NCBI GenBank assembly: GCA_948567375.1
Contig: OX419760.1
Location: forward strand, 64,290,911-64,354,910
Reading direction: 5' to 3'
Length of the DNA: 64,000 nucleotides
DNA from: Lunularia cruciata
Lineage: Eukaryota; Streptophyta; Marchantiopsida; Lunulariales; Lunulariaceae
The notes beneath the pieces were generated by a model, which worked only from the letters and a program-made list of their open reading frames with translations, did no database searches and was not told where the DNA came from. Shown here piece after piece: positions 13,301 to 25,194 of the stretch. Both the position numbers and the translations under genes were made by a program. Each line of letters begins with the position of its first letter. The stretch's first letter is position 1.

Positions 13301-16150
13301 GCTACAACCATTCTCCTTATTACTACAACTATCCTTGTAGATGATCAAGGTAGAGGTATTTCCTCTTGTACCTTATTAGCACTCCTTCATGAACATGGGC
13401 TTGTATTAAGAGACCACTTCTAGGATTCATACATTTTTTAAGGGAGATTTTTCATCCTTATGGGATAAGTATATTATATGTGCATAAGCAAAAGTAAGCA
13501 AGCTTGTAGAGTTTCCATAGTCCTATGCTCCACCTCCAAAGCATTTTTGTCTTCATTGTTCCTTGTTGTTTGCAAGTAAGTAATTAAATGTGAAGCTTAA
13601 ACACTATCACTTTCTAGACTTGCCCTCTTCTTTATAGATACTTTGACAATCTTATAGGGTTTTCATCTACTTACCACCTCAGACCATCCTTCTTTCTTCT
13701 ATGAATGTAACCTAATTCAATAGCCATAAGTTATATAGACTCTCTTTACTAATGTATTATTCTATTCTCCTTGTTTCTCCGTACGTGGATCATTGGGTTT
13801 GGTATTTGACATCTGTATGATTGTCTCCTACTATATGTATGGTTGTCTCTCACCAAAATAAGGAAGAAACTAGATTTTGGTGTCTCTTTTTTTGTTGCTT
13901 TTTTCCAACATATTACCTTTGCTGTAATACAACCTAAAGCTACAAACTTGCAAGCTACTTCTTGTTTCCTTACACTTTCAATGAAGAATTTTAAGGTTTG
14001 CTCCATTGTCATGGGAGGTGTATTTCTTTATTTAATCTTACATACTATTTCTTGAGAACTTCAGCTTTCCTTTTCATTATTATTATCCTTTATCAATTTT
14101 TTGTAGCTACTCTTGGAGGCTAGAAGATAATTATTACTTTCATTAGAGGATTCCATCTTAATAGGGCGGTTGTGCAAATAGATATCTCAAGTGCTTCCAA
14201 TACCATATCTTGACTGGCTTTGTTATGTCTTTTTTGATTTGCAAAGGAGTGACAATATTCCTGCATATTATGCATAATTTTTATGGCATAAAGTCATATG
14301 TATTATGTATCCATCATACTGCAATAGTGGATTACACATTTTTTTTCATTTTTAAGTGTACTAATTGAGGAGATTCTTTGGATGGACATTATTTGCCATA
14401 TCTCACTTCACTTCTTTGAGAGATAAAAATTCCTTTTCCTTATGCCTTGTCCCTTCACTTGTAGATGGTACCCATATATTGAGGCCTTTGGAGGATGTGA
14501 CTAGAGCTTTGTCTAATTTACATTTATTTATAGATCTTAGTTTTACAAGTCTAGACTCATAATTGCTAAGTTTGAACTCCACAAGCAATTCTTATTATCT
14601 CAAACTTCTCAATTTGGGGCTCCAATTTCAGATAGGAGGTTTGATGATTTTAGACTTGCTTGTCTCTTAGACTTCTCATTGGGTTCCAATCTGCAATAGG
14701 AGATTTGAGGATTTTGGGCTCTGCTCTCTCTTAGATTTCTCATTGAGGTTTTAATTTGCAATAGGAGGTTTGAGTGTTTTGGGCTCTCCTCTCTCGTAGA
14801 CTTCTCATTGGGTATCCAATTTCCATTGTGAGTTTGAGGTTTTGATCTCTCTTTTGAAAGAGCATGATTATTGATATTTTTTATCCAAGCCACAACTCAT
14901 GCTTATTTACTCTCTTGTTTGGAGAACACACAAGTGTCTTATTCCATTTTGATGAGATGTTATGTCCATGGAACTTCACATCTAATACATATTTACCAAT
15001 CCATAGATGTACTCATACATGTCTATGTATATTTGATAGTTCCACATGTCACATTTTTTCAAGGCCAAGTATATTCCCATAGCTCTTAGATGAGTGATAT
15101 AGGCTATAGAGATCTCTCCCTATAGTTTTGAGAGGATATGGTCTCACATCTTAAGAGATGACTGCATCATTAATTGTTTTTAGGGCATGGGTTGTGGTAA
15201 TCTCCTTAATAGAAAATAGGTTCTTCCAACATGGTAATCTATTTACTATGGCATTTAGTATGATAGTAGCTTTAAGAATATACAATTTCAAGTCATATCT
15301 TTGTTTTGCCCGTGATGCAATACCTATCCTTGATTTCATAGGATGTTTATCCCTAGACTCTAAGAACTTTCAAGTGGATCTTAGTGAGCATATGCATTTT
15401 CACATCCTTATCAATACTCCTCTACTTGATAGAGCTAAGATTCTCACTTACAAAAAGAGAGGTTAAATAGCTTGGCTGTATGCTTCCTTTTTATTGGAGA
15501 CTTTTCATATCTTCCAAGGTGTTTACTATGGCACTTGATTTATAGTTTGGTTTATCATGACCATCATTTTAGGTTTACTAGACCAATATGCTTATGGGTC
15601 CCCATGTGGTACCCAATATACATATGTGCTTTAGATGTTCTAGAGGCATGCTAGAGTTCATGATACCATCCAGGATACAATGGTACAATTCCTACAATTG
15701 ATGTGGTGATTGCCAACCCTATGAGTAGAGTCATTTGCAAGAGCAATCATCCAAGCAAGAGCAATATTGACGATGGCCACCAATAGCAAGAAGACAAGCA
15801 TACACCTCTGGTTACTCTTTCATGCCTTTGTACCTTTGGCTGATTTTTGGGTATTTTTACAATTATTTCAATAGTCTCCTTAGAGAAACAACATGAGGTC
15901 TTTGCAAGGAGAAGAGCTATGTCTGCTTTGCTTGCTATATTTACCTATTATGTTAGACACCAATCTCCATCACTCTACCAAACTCTAAGGTCGTGGATCT
16001 TTGCAGACATTTTGTAAGACCCCTCATCATGTCTAGGACACTTTCTCCCCCTTTACCTATACTTTTAGAGGATCTATATCATAGAAGATTTAAATTATAA
16101 AATTCAGCCATAGCACACTTTGTTTCTTCCTGTCCATCGTCTAGCATTAC
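13300..16150. repeat. Family Y repeat copy (inverted relative to 43.4-45.8 kb)
   Basis: This stretch aligns in patches and in the same order with the reverse complement of about 43.4-45.8 kb. Shared anchors are CTCCACCTCCAAAGCAT (13,527 and the complement of 45,552), an AGACTCTAAGAA block followed by a GAGCTTAATGAGCATAT-like block (about 15,355-15,395 and the complement of 43,890-43,930), and TACTAGACCAAT (about 15,580 and the complement of 43,690). One frame at 15,340-15,460 reads LDSKNFQVDLSEHMHFHILI, and its partner reads LDSKKIHVELNEHIHTHILS. No domain is recognisable. It is an old, uncharacterised interspersed repeat. Confidence 0.5.
14630..14855 (+). repeat. Tandem repeat, about 65 bp unit, roughly 3.5 copies
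   Basis: Units begin at about 14,632, 14,695 and 14,761 with ATAGGAGGTTTGA or a close variant, and each contains CTTAGACTTCTCATTGGG or close to it. A partial fourth copy ends at about 14,855. On the minus strand the array reads as repeated peptides of the type PNEKSxRExxPKxSNLL. It lies inside the family Y copy. Confidence 0.8.
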
Positions 16151-16198
16151 TTTCTATCTCTTGCCTGGCGTTAGGGTCTTGATTTTGCTTAGGGTTTT

Positions 16199-16312
16199 GC
16201 AGATCTCCCTTGGACCTATTGGGGCTTAGCCCCATGTTATCTTTTTTCTCTGCCTTGTACGGCTTGTTGGGGTCTTCCCATCTTTCGTTTTTCCTACGCG
16301 GTCGCCTTCTTC
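16199..16312 (+). mobile_element. LINE family Z, copy of the 3' end only
   Basis: Contains the family tail: TATTGGGGCTTAGCCCCATG (from about 16,218), CTTGTACGGCTTG, GGGGTCTTCCCATC, then CCTACGCGGTCGCC followed by pyrimidines. Only the last codons and 3' UTR of the element remain, so the copy is strongly 5'-truncated. The GGGGC-TTA-GCCCC hairpin is perfect here. The second hairpin has a mismatch (GTTGGG for GATGGG). Confidence 0.75.
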
Positions 16313-16619
16313 TCCTTGGACCTGGATGTTCGTTTTTCCCCTTTGCTATTCTTCGAGCTTTGTATTCTTTTTCTTAGGCGGTATAGTATTTGGCTCCCTT
16401 TCCACGTGGAGGGTAGTCAAGTCCTCGTTTCTTCCTCGCGATTTATATGGTCTTCCTTCCTGGAAGTTGGCTGATCTTTACTTCGAACTGATGACCGAAG
16501 ATTTAATCGCATACAGCCAAAAGATCCGGGCACCTAATCTTAACTAACGTCACCAGTCACTTTATTAGTTGACGTCATGTCCACATCTAATGCGGTCTAT
16601 GTAACCTCCATAGATTGAT

Positions 16620-17143
16620 TACCATGTACCGGGTGAAGTGGCATAGTGATCACCAATGACCTTCTCTACAGGTTCAAGAGTCCAAAATTCAAGGTCTGGA
16701 TTCTCGGGATCCCGCTTGTCCTGGACCAGGAGATTTGCGATCTCGAGTGAGGTCCTCATCTTTACAGGTCGGTGACATCGTGGGGCTCCAATCAAGGAGA
16801 TCCAATGAAGGAAGAAAATCAAAGGACATGGCACCATCTTTCTGCAGGGGACAACTTACTTATAGAAGACATGTAGAAGGACAAGATGAGAACCTAAAGT
16901 AGCTGAGAATGTTAATAATACTACAGGTTGATTTTCGTAAAGGTTCCCCTCGATGTCGTGTACAGTCGCTTCAGTTTGAACTCCAATCTTTTTCGGACCA
17001 GGAGTGATACTAGATGGTCCCCGTTTATAGCATCGCCAAGCGGTGTCCTCATCATCAGGTGTCACATTGGGTCCTTGGGTCCTCGTCAAAGGTGGTCGCA
17101 ATAGTTTAACCTTGTTAGGGTTCGTTATCAGGCGGTTGGTCAT
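16620..17143 (-). CDS. Possible exon remnants of an unknown gene
   Basis: Two minus-strand open segments have balanced codon use unlike the surrounding repeats. The upstream one (17,143 to about 16,930) contains GPKKIGVQTEATVHDIEGNL followed by YENQP. The downstream one (16,837 to 16,619) contains LEIANLLVQDKRDPENPDLE followed by FWTLEPVEKVIGDHY. I do not recognise a family. They could be neighbouring exons or pieces of a captured or decayed gene. Part of the upstream segment is duplicated in the adjacent 150-bp tandem repeat. No start codon or splice sites are firmly supported. Confidence 0.25.
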
Positions 17144-17317
17144 GAGAGTTTAATTTTGCAAGGTTAGAACTTCGCTTTTTGTGAATGTGTCCTCATCAAA
17201 ATCAGGCGGTCTTTGTCACATTGGATCCTCGTCAAAGGCGGGGGTGAGAATTTAACCTTGCGAGGGTTCGTTATCAGGCGGTTGGTCATGAGAGTTTAAT
17301 TTTGCAAGGATAGAATT
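17044..17317. repeat. Tandem duplication, about 150 bp unit, two copies
   Basis: Copies at about 17,044-17,172 and 17,188-17,317 share TCCTCGTCAAAGG, then GGGTTCGTTATCAGGCGGTT followed by GGTCATGAGAGTTTAATTTT. They differ by a few substitutions and short indels. Confidence 0.85.
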
Positions 17318-17339
17318 CCACATTACTAACAATACATTT

Positions 17340-18570
17340 TTTTATTTGAATATGAATTCTTGGTTTCCTCAAGTCTCATGATTAAATCTCTCTGTTCCTA
17401 ATTCTGCTACTAATGCTATAGCTGTCCTCCATAGTATGCAAATTTCACTCCACCATTTGTTGCCAGCCTTTGGATCTTACTGTTAACTCTAAAACTGGCA
17501 TGAACGTGTTTGCTATCACTCACGCTCACAGATACAATTAAACAACCTTGCAATGGAAAGCTCAAGATTCTTTTAGAACGCTAGCACCAGTAAGATCTAG
17601 AACTTACAAAGCGATGTCAAAGTGATGTCAAAGTGACGGGATCCTATCGAGATGTCATTGCTCTGACAAGTGCGGGTCTTACAAGCTCTCGACATCCGGC
17701 AGACAATTCCAAATTTCTATTATATCAAGAACAATAGAATGAGTTATATTTACAGTTGTCATCGACCAATAATAACAAATGGATATATAATAAGATTTAC
17801 ATTGAAACATGGTTTTAAATTCTTTTAATCGATGAAGCGTGAAAATTGTTCTCTCAAGTTATTCTCAGGTTCTTTCACGAGTTCTTCCGTGGTACTACTT
17901 TTGACTTAAACTGGGAGAAGTAGCTTAATTAACAATGTAAAGAATGTAGAGGCCATCAGAAAGATGCAACAAATCCCATCTAAGCTTAAGTTTGCAAAGT
18001 AAATCTGTTTGTCTACTTCATATAAGCTTCATGGAGCTTGTTTCGACTTCGGAAACGTAAGTTTTCAATGTCATAAACATGTCTAATGTGTCTTGATGAT
18101 CTACTGCTCTGATAAAACGAATGATATGACTACTCAAAATATATATTCATGTAATCAACCTTGGATTTGCCAGGTTCACCATTCTACCTACTATTGTTAT
18201 TTTATATATTACATATTGCTTGTACATTGTAGTATGTTTGGTTGGGAAGGATGTTACCGAGTACTGTGCATGATCCTACAACCACTGATCATTGATCCTT
18301 GAGCGCATGACCTGCCAAACATCTGGTTGTTGATAAGCACTCGATCACAATCAACAAGACCTGAAGTCCTAACTGTTTGGTCCTGCACCTATGGAAGGTG
18401 AACATGCAAGAGATCGAGGAGAATTCATTACTAACTGGAGGTGATGGAAAGGTAACTCTAAATCAAGTCCTGAATAGGGCCGGTGCTAAAATTTAAAACA
18501 ATCTTAGTGAAGTATCCGACTAAAAACCTATTCTTGAGACGGCCTAGACAGAAATAAGCACTCAATTTCC
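17340..18570. other. No recognisable gene
   Basis: Mixed-composition DNA with moderate CpG content. I see no open frame, RNA gene or terminal repeat that I can support. Confidence 0.4.
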
Positions 18571-18577
18571 CTTTACA

Positions 18578-18880
18578 ATGCCCACATCAATCAAGGGAGA
18601 CATGTCTACATTCTCTTCGTCGCCAAAACATGAAACCGAGGTACCGCTTGTGACCAGGACAACCAGGCGAGATGACGAGGACAGGCTGGCGAAGACACGG
18701 TCTCGCGAGGAGATAAAGTTATTAGAAACGGCCTCCGGATACTATAGTATGTTACTTCTTTCATCAGCGGATCTACTCGTGGAGCTAAGACGCGCCACTA
18801 GGAGAACTGAGTCAGAGCAGCGGATATCGAACATCTTAGATACAATAAACGAATTTTTCATACAGATATTATTGGAGTTT
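18578..18880 (+). CDS. Hypothetical open frame interrupted by a LINE tail
   Basis: The frame starts MPTSIKGDMSTFSSSPKHET and continues with a charged helical stretch (TTRRDDEDRLAKTRSREEIK, then LVELRRATRRTESEQRIS) to about codon 100. After that it runs into the family Z LINE tail, so the residues beyond about 18,885 come from the insertion. Codon use is richer in CpG than in the repeats. It may be an exon of an unknown gene or chance. No family is recognised. Confidence 0.25.
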
Positions 18881-18891
18881 AGGTTGATTTT

Positions 18892-18967
18892 CCTCTTATG
18901 TTTTTATCCTTGTACGGGCTTCATAGGTCTTCCTATCCTTCTTGTTATCCTACGCGATGGCCTTTCG
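18892..18967 (+). mobile_element. LINE family Z, degenerate 3' tail
   Basis: CTTATGTTTTTATCCTTGTA followed by CGGGCTTCATAGGTCTTCC, then ATCCTACGCGATGGCC, aligns with the family 3' UTR with several substitutions. The first hairpin is not preserved. Confidence 0.5.
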
Positions 18968-19721
18968 TGTTAGCAGGAGCAGCCAAGCGTCTCCTCATCT
19001 TCCTCCCGTGGAAGACAGCTGCATGCCAGAGATGTGAGTGGGAGCGATTTCTGAGCCGTCTTCTTTCCTTGTGTTTTAAGGCACAAGACATCATCCGAAT
19101 CATGGGACTAGCTATTGGGATTTCTTGAAAATAACAAAGAAAAGATGCGGAGAGGGTGTCTCCTAACAGTGCCCTTTGCTCGCAAAACATAGGAGTATGA
19201 ATAGACGAATAGAGTAGAGTGGAGTCAGTAGAGGATGAGAGGTGCTACGATGCTTTGAAGATTATCATGCAATTTGGTTCGTAGTTGTTGAAGCACAAGC
19301 ACTATTCTGAATAGTACCGAGCACCAATAGGAAAATGCCGCAACCGTAGATAAACGGTAGACTTAAGTGAATAGGTCAAACCACACAATCTCATTCTTGC
19401 CTATTCTTGTTCATGATGACACATTCGGCCATCAACAATAAAACTTGTGGCAATTAAAGAGTTTAGTACGAATTAATATAGACTCATTTGTTCTTCTAAT
19501 CTTCCATGCGTTTTATTTCTGACAAAGTACCTCCTCTTGAAATTCATGAGATCGTGAACTGACTGAAATTGCTTCATCTCTCTTAGAAACGAACTAATGT
19601 CAACGGAAACAGTTACTGTGCCCTCCCGCTGAGACAATAACATCTCCTATACTTCGGATATGATTTTGATATCTTAGATGCTGTAGGGTAATTTACTCTT
19701 AACGATACCATTGGGTTCTTA

Positions 19722-19790
19722 ACCTATCTTACCCCTATGTCTTTTCCTTGTACGGCTTGAGACGATCTTCTCGTCCTACGCGGTCACCAT
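19722..19790 (+). mobile_element. LINE family Z, degenerate 3' tail
   Basis: Reads TTACCCCTATG, TCCTTGTACGGCTTGAGACG, TCTTCTCGTCCTACGCGGTC. It is a short tail copy with a deletion between the second hairpin and the terminus. Confidence 0.6.
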
Positions 19791-21480
19791 TTCTAGTATG
19801 ATTCTCTACGATACTTGATTCACACTGGTGGCTGCTTTCCAATAGATTCGATCAATCCAGAGTGTGCCCTTCCGTTCGGTGGTTAAAGCTTACAAGGGAC
19901 TACACCCCTGAGTATAATAGATGCCACACATCACTAAGCTCAACCTCCAGCATGCGATGACGCAAAAAAATCAAGAATATGTTCGGCTGATGAAATGAAG
20001 TCGTCCACTTAAAACGCAAGTTCCGTGATGATACTACGCTGGTAAGATAGACTCCTACGTAAAACTACAAGTACCTACGGAGTTCATCTTGAGAATGGAA
20101 CAACGATGGATGCCATTGAGTAACATTCATCTCTGATAGGTAAGAACACGCATGCTCGGATGCCAGCTGTTACCGTATCAGAACGGAGCGTACATGCCGG
20201 GAACACGATGGTTAAGTCTACCCACGACGGTATCGGATAACAGGGGATGGCAGGCTGACCACGTCCAGCATACTCTACAGTCTACAGTGCAGTTCTGCCC
20301 TGCGTAAAAGTAGATTGCGTAGATGTGTTAAGGTCAGAAAAGTATAGCTTTATATATTCCAGAGAACGTAACGGAGCAGTTTAGCTCCAGATGTTTAAAG
20401 TATTACATTATCTAGAGAATTCAAGCTTTCTTTTGAATTATTCCCTTCCTTGATTGTCTAAATATCTTATGCATAAGAATTAAATAAATTAGGGTATAAA
20501 ATGTGGGTGAGATTTGGCTAGATACTATGAAATGATTTGGTTCTTGTACTACGTTGTAAAATTAGATACACTTATTTCCCTGGAACTCTTTGTCCTTGAT
20601 ATGTAATACTCTCTAATAAATAATACCTATTTAAGAAGAATTTTTAACACCCTAAAACGAACCATAGTACATTTAGAGTACTGGGTAATCACTGAAATAT
20701 TTCCCTGAAATTTGGTGTCCCTGGGAAATGTACCATGTCTTCTAATTCCTAGTCACCATTTAAAAGAATTATTATCACTCTAAGAAGATTTGTATATCTT
20801 AGAACTAGATACATGTTACATTGGAAAACATTTCACACAAGAATAAGACAATTTTTTTGAAGAGGAATCCAACATTAAAACTTTGCACATCATTTCTAAT
20901 CAAAAATTAATGAAGAGTATGAGGCAAAAGTCAGCTACCTCTTTCCACTCCTAACTTGGTTGTACATCTTCAAATTTTAAGTTACCTCCAACATATTGAA
21001 TAACATTTGATTGAAATTTCTAGTATTGAAATCTATATCCTGTTAATATCTAGATCTGGTTTCTTACAAACCTGCACATATAAATATGAGAAAAATGTGG
21101 GTCCAAGAATGTACTGGCTTGATTGTGCTTCCTTGATCGAACAAGAATTACTTCTTTTTTAGGAGGTACTACATTATTTGAGTATTTTTACTTTTGAATC
21201 ACTCTCAAGAACAAATATGTCAATGTGAACTTGATAACTATGGTGATGATACATAGGTATAAAAGTAACATAGAACTTTGAATTTAACATAGGCAGATTG
21301 GAAGAAGGAGGTTGGGAGAAAATTTCTTTTACTACAATTCCAATATAATCTTTTTGCTTGAAATTGCATTTTACACTCACTCATTTACTGGTCCTTGGAA
21401 GCAAAGGGTTACTCGTCCTTGGAAAAGAGTATGTTTGGGAGAGAGGGAAATTAAATTATAATTAAATTTGATAATCATAA
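19791..21480. other. No recognisable gene
   Basis: The first 600 bases are CpG-richer single-copy-like DNA without a supported open frame. From about 20,400 the sequence becomes AT-rich filler. Confidence 0.4.
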
Positions 21481-21770
21481 TTTATAAATCATAAATTATT
21501 TGTACACTAATATTCACTCACCTACTCATTCTCAAAGAGGAGGTGTGATTCAAATACAACCGTTATTCTTAGGCTTCCTTCTACCTTCCTCATTCACTTA
21601 CTTACTCTTGAAGAAGAAAGGCAATTCAAATATAACCCTTGTTCTTAAGCCTTCCTTTACAACTCGCTCTTTCACTTGCTCACTTACTCCCTCATCCTTG
21701 GAACAAAGGTTGAGAGTGTGTGAAACTCAATTACAATTATTATACTTAATGCTACCTTATACTCCCTCTC

Positions 21771-22084
21771 ACTTACTCATCCATGTAAATGAAGAGTAAT
21801 TCAAATATAACCCTTGTTCTTAAGGTTTCCTTCTACCCTCTCGCATTTAATCACTTACTTACTCATCTTTGCAGAGAAGTGAAGATAAGTGAGTGAACTT
21901 CAAACATAATTCTTAAGGCTTAATTAGTTTAATTAACTTACTCATCCATGTAAATGAAGAGTAATTCAAATATAACACTTGTTCTAAAGGTTTCCTTCTA
22001 CCCTCTCGCATTTAATCCCTTACTTACTCATCTTTGCAGAGGAGTGAAGATAAGTGAGTGAACTTCAAACATGATTCTTAAGGC
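21771..22084. repeat. Direct tandem repeat, about 165 bp unit, two copies
   Basis: Copies starting at 21,771 and 21,936 both read ACTTACTCATCCATGTAAAT, then GAAGAGTAATTCAAATATAA, and end near TTCTTAAGGCT. Shorter fragments of the same motif (CTTACTCATCCTTGGA, ATTCAAATATAACCCTTGTT) recur from 21,500 to 22,450. The whole 21.5-22.8 kb block therefore grew by local duplication. Confidence 0.85.
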
Positions 22085-22540
22085 TCCCTTCTGCCTTTAC
22101 TTCCATTTGGTCATCTAAGAGAAAGAAGTAGAGAAGAGAAAGTAGTACTCAGGACATGAGGGATGAGAGTGAGTTCACTTAACCTTGAGAGGGAAGAGTC
22201 TTCTACTCTCTATCATTTATCCTTGGATGAAAGAAGCAATTTCAAATATAACCCTTCTTAGAGGGACCTCCTACCCTCACTTATTCATTGAATTATGCAT
22301 TTTCAGAAAGGAATGTTGTTAGGAATAAGTGAAATCCATATATACTCCTTATTTTTGCTCTTATTTTGCCTTCTACTTCTCATTTAATCACCCACTCATC
22401 CTTGGAGTGGAGGGGGTTGAGATTGAGTTCACTTACTCATCAAGGAGTAGATTTGCTTTATTAACTCATTCTCCTTACTCATCACTCATCATTAGATGAG
22501 AATGTGTTTAAATGAGTTCAAATGAGCTTATCGGGAGTAT

Positions 22541-22779
22541 ATAAGGAGGGTTTGGACAAACTTACTTACTGATCCTTTGGGAAGGAGTATCTTTTACTCT
22601 ATTCCCCTCAATCATCCTTGGGAAGGAGTGCAATTAGGAGTAATTAAAGTAAGCTCCTTATAAGGAGGGTTTGGACAAACTTACTTACTCATCCTTTGGG
22701 AAGGAGTATCTTTTACTCTATTCCCCTCAATCATCCTTGGGAAGGAAGTGCAATTAGGAGTAATTAAAGTAAGCTCCTT
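22541..22779. repeat. Near-perfect tandem duplication, 119 bp unit
   Basis: Units at 22,541-22,659 and 22,660-22,779 begin ATAAGGAGGGTTTGGACAAA and end AAAGTAAGCTCCTT. They differ at one or two positions and one extra base, so this is a recent duplication. Confidence 0.95.
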
Positions 22780-23281
22780 GGATGATGAGAGGACTCTTCC
22801 TTCTCACCAATAGAGCTCTTTCCTACATCCCTTATTTCAAATTTGCACTAAAAAGACAACTTTGCAAAATGATAAGTACTAAAAAAACATTTATTTGTGA
22901 TTTTGATTTCATAGTTTTTTACAACATCCTTGGAGTTCCTTCTTCGAGGATAACTTTCAAATTTGCACTAAAAGACAAAAACTTGAAAGAATATAAAATC
23001 CTCCAAAACTCAAAAACTACCTCAAATTCAAAATCTAAACTTATTCTTTCCTAATCACTTTCAGATCCAATTCCAAGACTAAAACTACAAAAATTTCATC
23101 AACTTCTTTGAAAATAGTTGCCAGATTTGATGCACAATCTATTCATAAGATTATATAATTCTCCATCTTACCTTGTAAATCTTCCAAATGCACAACAAAA
23201 TGAGAGGTTTATATACATGTGCTTTATGAAAACTGATAATTCACCTATTTATTGAAGGGTTGATATTCCTTAATTCACTGT

Positions 23282-23397
23282 CACCAAGAGGAAAACCTCT
23301 ATTGATGTGTTGATTTTATATAATTTATTTGCACCAAGAGATAAAACCTCTATTGATGTGTTGATTTTATATAATTTATTTGCACCAAGAGATAAAA
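23282..23397. repeat. Tandem repeat, 50 bp unit, two full copies and a partial third
   Basis: The unit CACCAAGAGGAAAACCTCTA followed by TTGATGTGTTGATTTTATAT repeats at 23,282 and 23,332. A partial third copy begins at 23,382. Confidence 0.9.
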
Positions 23398-23399
23398 CA

Positions 23400-24775
23400 A
23401 CAAAACATAGTTTTCCAAGCAAAAGATAAACTATTGAATCTTTGTTAAAATTTTCTTTAAAAATTGAACATGCAATTATTAAATATTATAAATAATAAAT
23501 TTTATAAATCCTCTCATTCTACACTAGTCCTTTAAAATTTCAAAATTTAGTCAAGAATGCCAAATATTAGAATAAAAAAGCACATCAAAGAGTGCCTTAT
23601 ACAAACTAATAATTCACTCATATGTTGATTATTCAACATGTAACAATCTATTGGTATTTAGAGACAAATCATAATAAATTATTGCTTTCTTTGCACAAAA
23701 TATACCTTTTGGATCTTTGGTGTGATTTTTTTTGCATATTGAACTTGTCATTGATTTTATAAACTTTTTTTTACTAATGTTACATATGGTCTTGAATTAT
23801 TCATCACTATCTTATTTATTATCTATTGCATCATATACTTATTCTAACTATTACTCCACATCTTCTTAAGCTTTGCTACATAAAAATCATATGCTTTTAC
23901 TTTGTTGATAGTACCATGTGCAAAATTTGGATTGAAATCATCCCATATATGTAAAATCTTCTCATCTTTTGTAATATTCCAATGAGGTACATTATTGCCA
24001 CAAAAGATTGCTCTATATTTTGATCCTTAATTTATTGCTTTTGAACATGATATTCATTCAATTTTTCTTCTCGTATATGTTTGGTCATGAAATCAATAAT
24101 AAATATAAATAATATTATTTTTAACTTCTCAAATTAGATAGCATTTTCAGTTCTTCTAGATAATAAAAAAAAGTATCTCAATGTTGGTTTGTGGTTTCTT
24201 ACTAATCTCAAACCATTTTCATACCAATATCATCACAAACATATAGGCATATCTAATAAAATTCTAAGAACAAAGATTCAAGGCTTATCTTACTATAATA
24301 AACCAAGGAGAGAAATAATAAAATGGAAGATCATGTTGGAAAGCCTCAACTAAGCTTGGGCTTTTGATATTTGTAGGTAACTACGTACAAAAGTTTCCTT
24401 TCTTGGAATACAAGCTAAGGTAGTTGTTCACTTGGTATATATGCTAAGCTAATTGTTTACTTTGCACACAATTTACTAATCCTTTTGAAGTTTTAGAAGC
24501 TTCTCACCAAGAAGCTTTTTGGATGCTTCTAGAATAGTTTTAGAATTTCTAGATGTATGTTAGATCCAACTTCTTTTAGCTATACTTAGCTTCTACTAAC
24601 TCAATATTATTACATTTATTGTTTTTTACAAGATGAGAATATATTCATTATCAACTATATTCTCATCTAAAGGCATTAACCAAAACTCCATAACACAACT
24701 CCAAGATGAAATACATTTTCATTATATGTTTATTGGTACTCTCAAGAGTTATCATTTATATCCTTACCATGCTTG
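23400..24775. other. AT-rich stretch without recognisable gene
   Basis: There is no coding signal. A segment from about 24,333 (TGTTGGAAAGCCTC) to about 24,695 (CCATAACA) has LTR-like ends but no matching partner or target duplication. Confidence 0.35.
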
Positions 24776-25190
24776 ATGATGGAGTTATATGAAGCGATGA
24801 ATTTGGTGTTTGACAGCTATTTTAGGGAGTACACAAGGGAAAATTATTATAGACGTCAAGTATATCACTCTCACTTTCATATTTCACCGCATATTTTAGA
24901 CAATGTGTATCCATTGTTCTACAAAGAGCATTAGTTGGTGCAATCTATAAGAGAGCAATCACACTAGGTGATGCTTCTTTGGATGCTCCAATTGTTTGTT
25001 GACCATATGACTTGCATAGTTCAAATATCTTAGGTGCCATAGGGCAAATTCGTCTTACACTAAGATATTTGTAGTTCAAATTCCTCTTACCAATACTATT
25101 GAGGCTTAGCCCATTTTACCCCTTTTTTTTCCTTGTATGGCTTGATGTGGTCTTCCCATCCTTCTAGTTTTCACAAGCGGTCACATTATT
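24776..25190 (+). mobile_element. LINE family Z, 5'-truncated copy with ORF end and 3' UTR
   Basis: Aligns with the copy at 29.9-30.7 kb from the GAGTTATATGAAGCGATGAA segment (codons for LELYGAMD) to the tail. The region coding for SYFxAYFRQxVSI and AGAIHxRAITLGD is visible at about 24,870-24,990, and TATTGAGGCTTAGCCCATTT at about 25,097. The terminus is altered to ACAAGCGGTCAC. Stops and indels make it non-coding. Confidence 0.8.
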
Positions 25191-25194
25191 ACAT

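Noticed and set aside
24333-24699. Possible solo LTR (TGTTGGAAAG ... CATAACA)
   Set aside because: No second copy in the window and no matching short duplication at its flanks.
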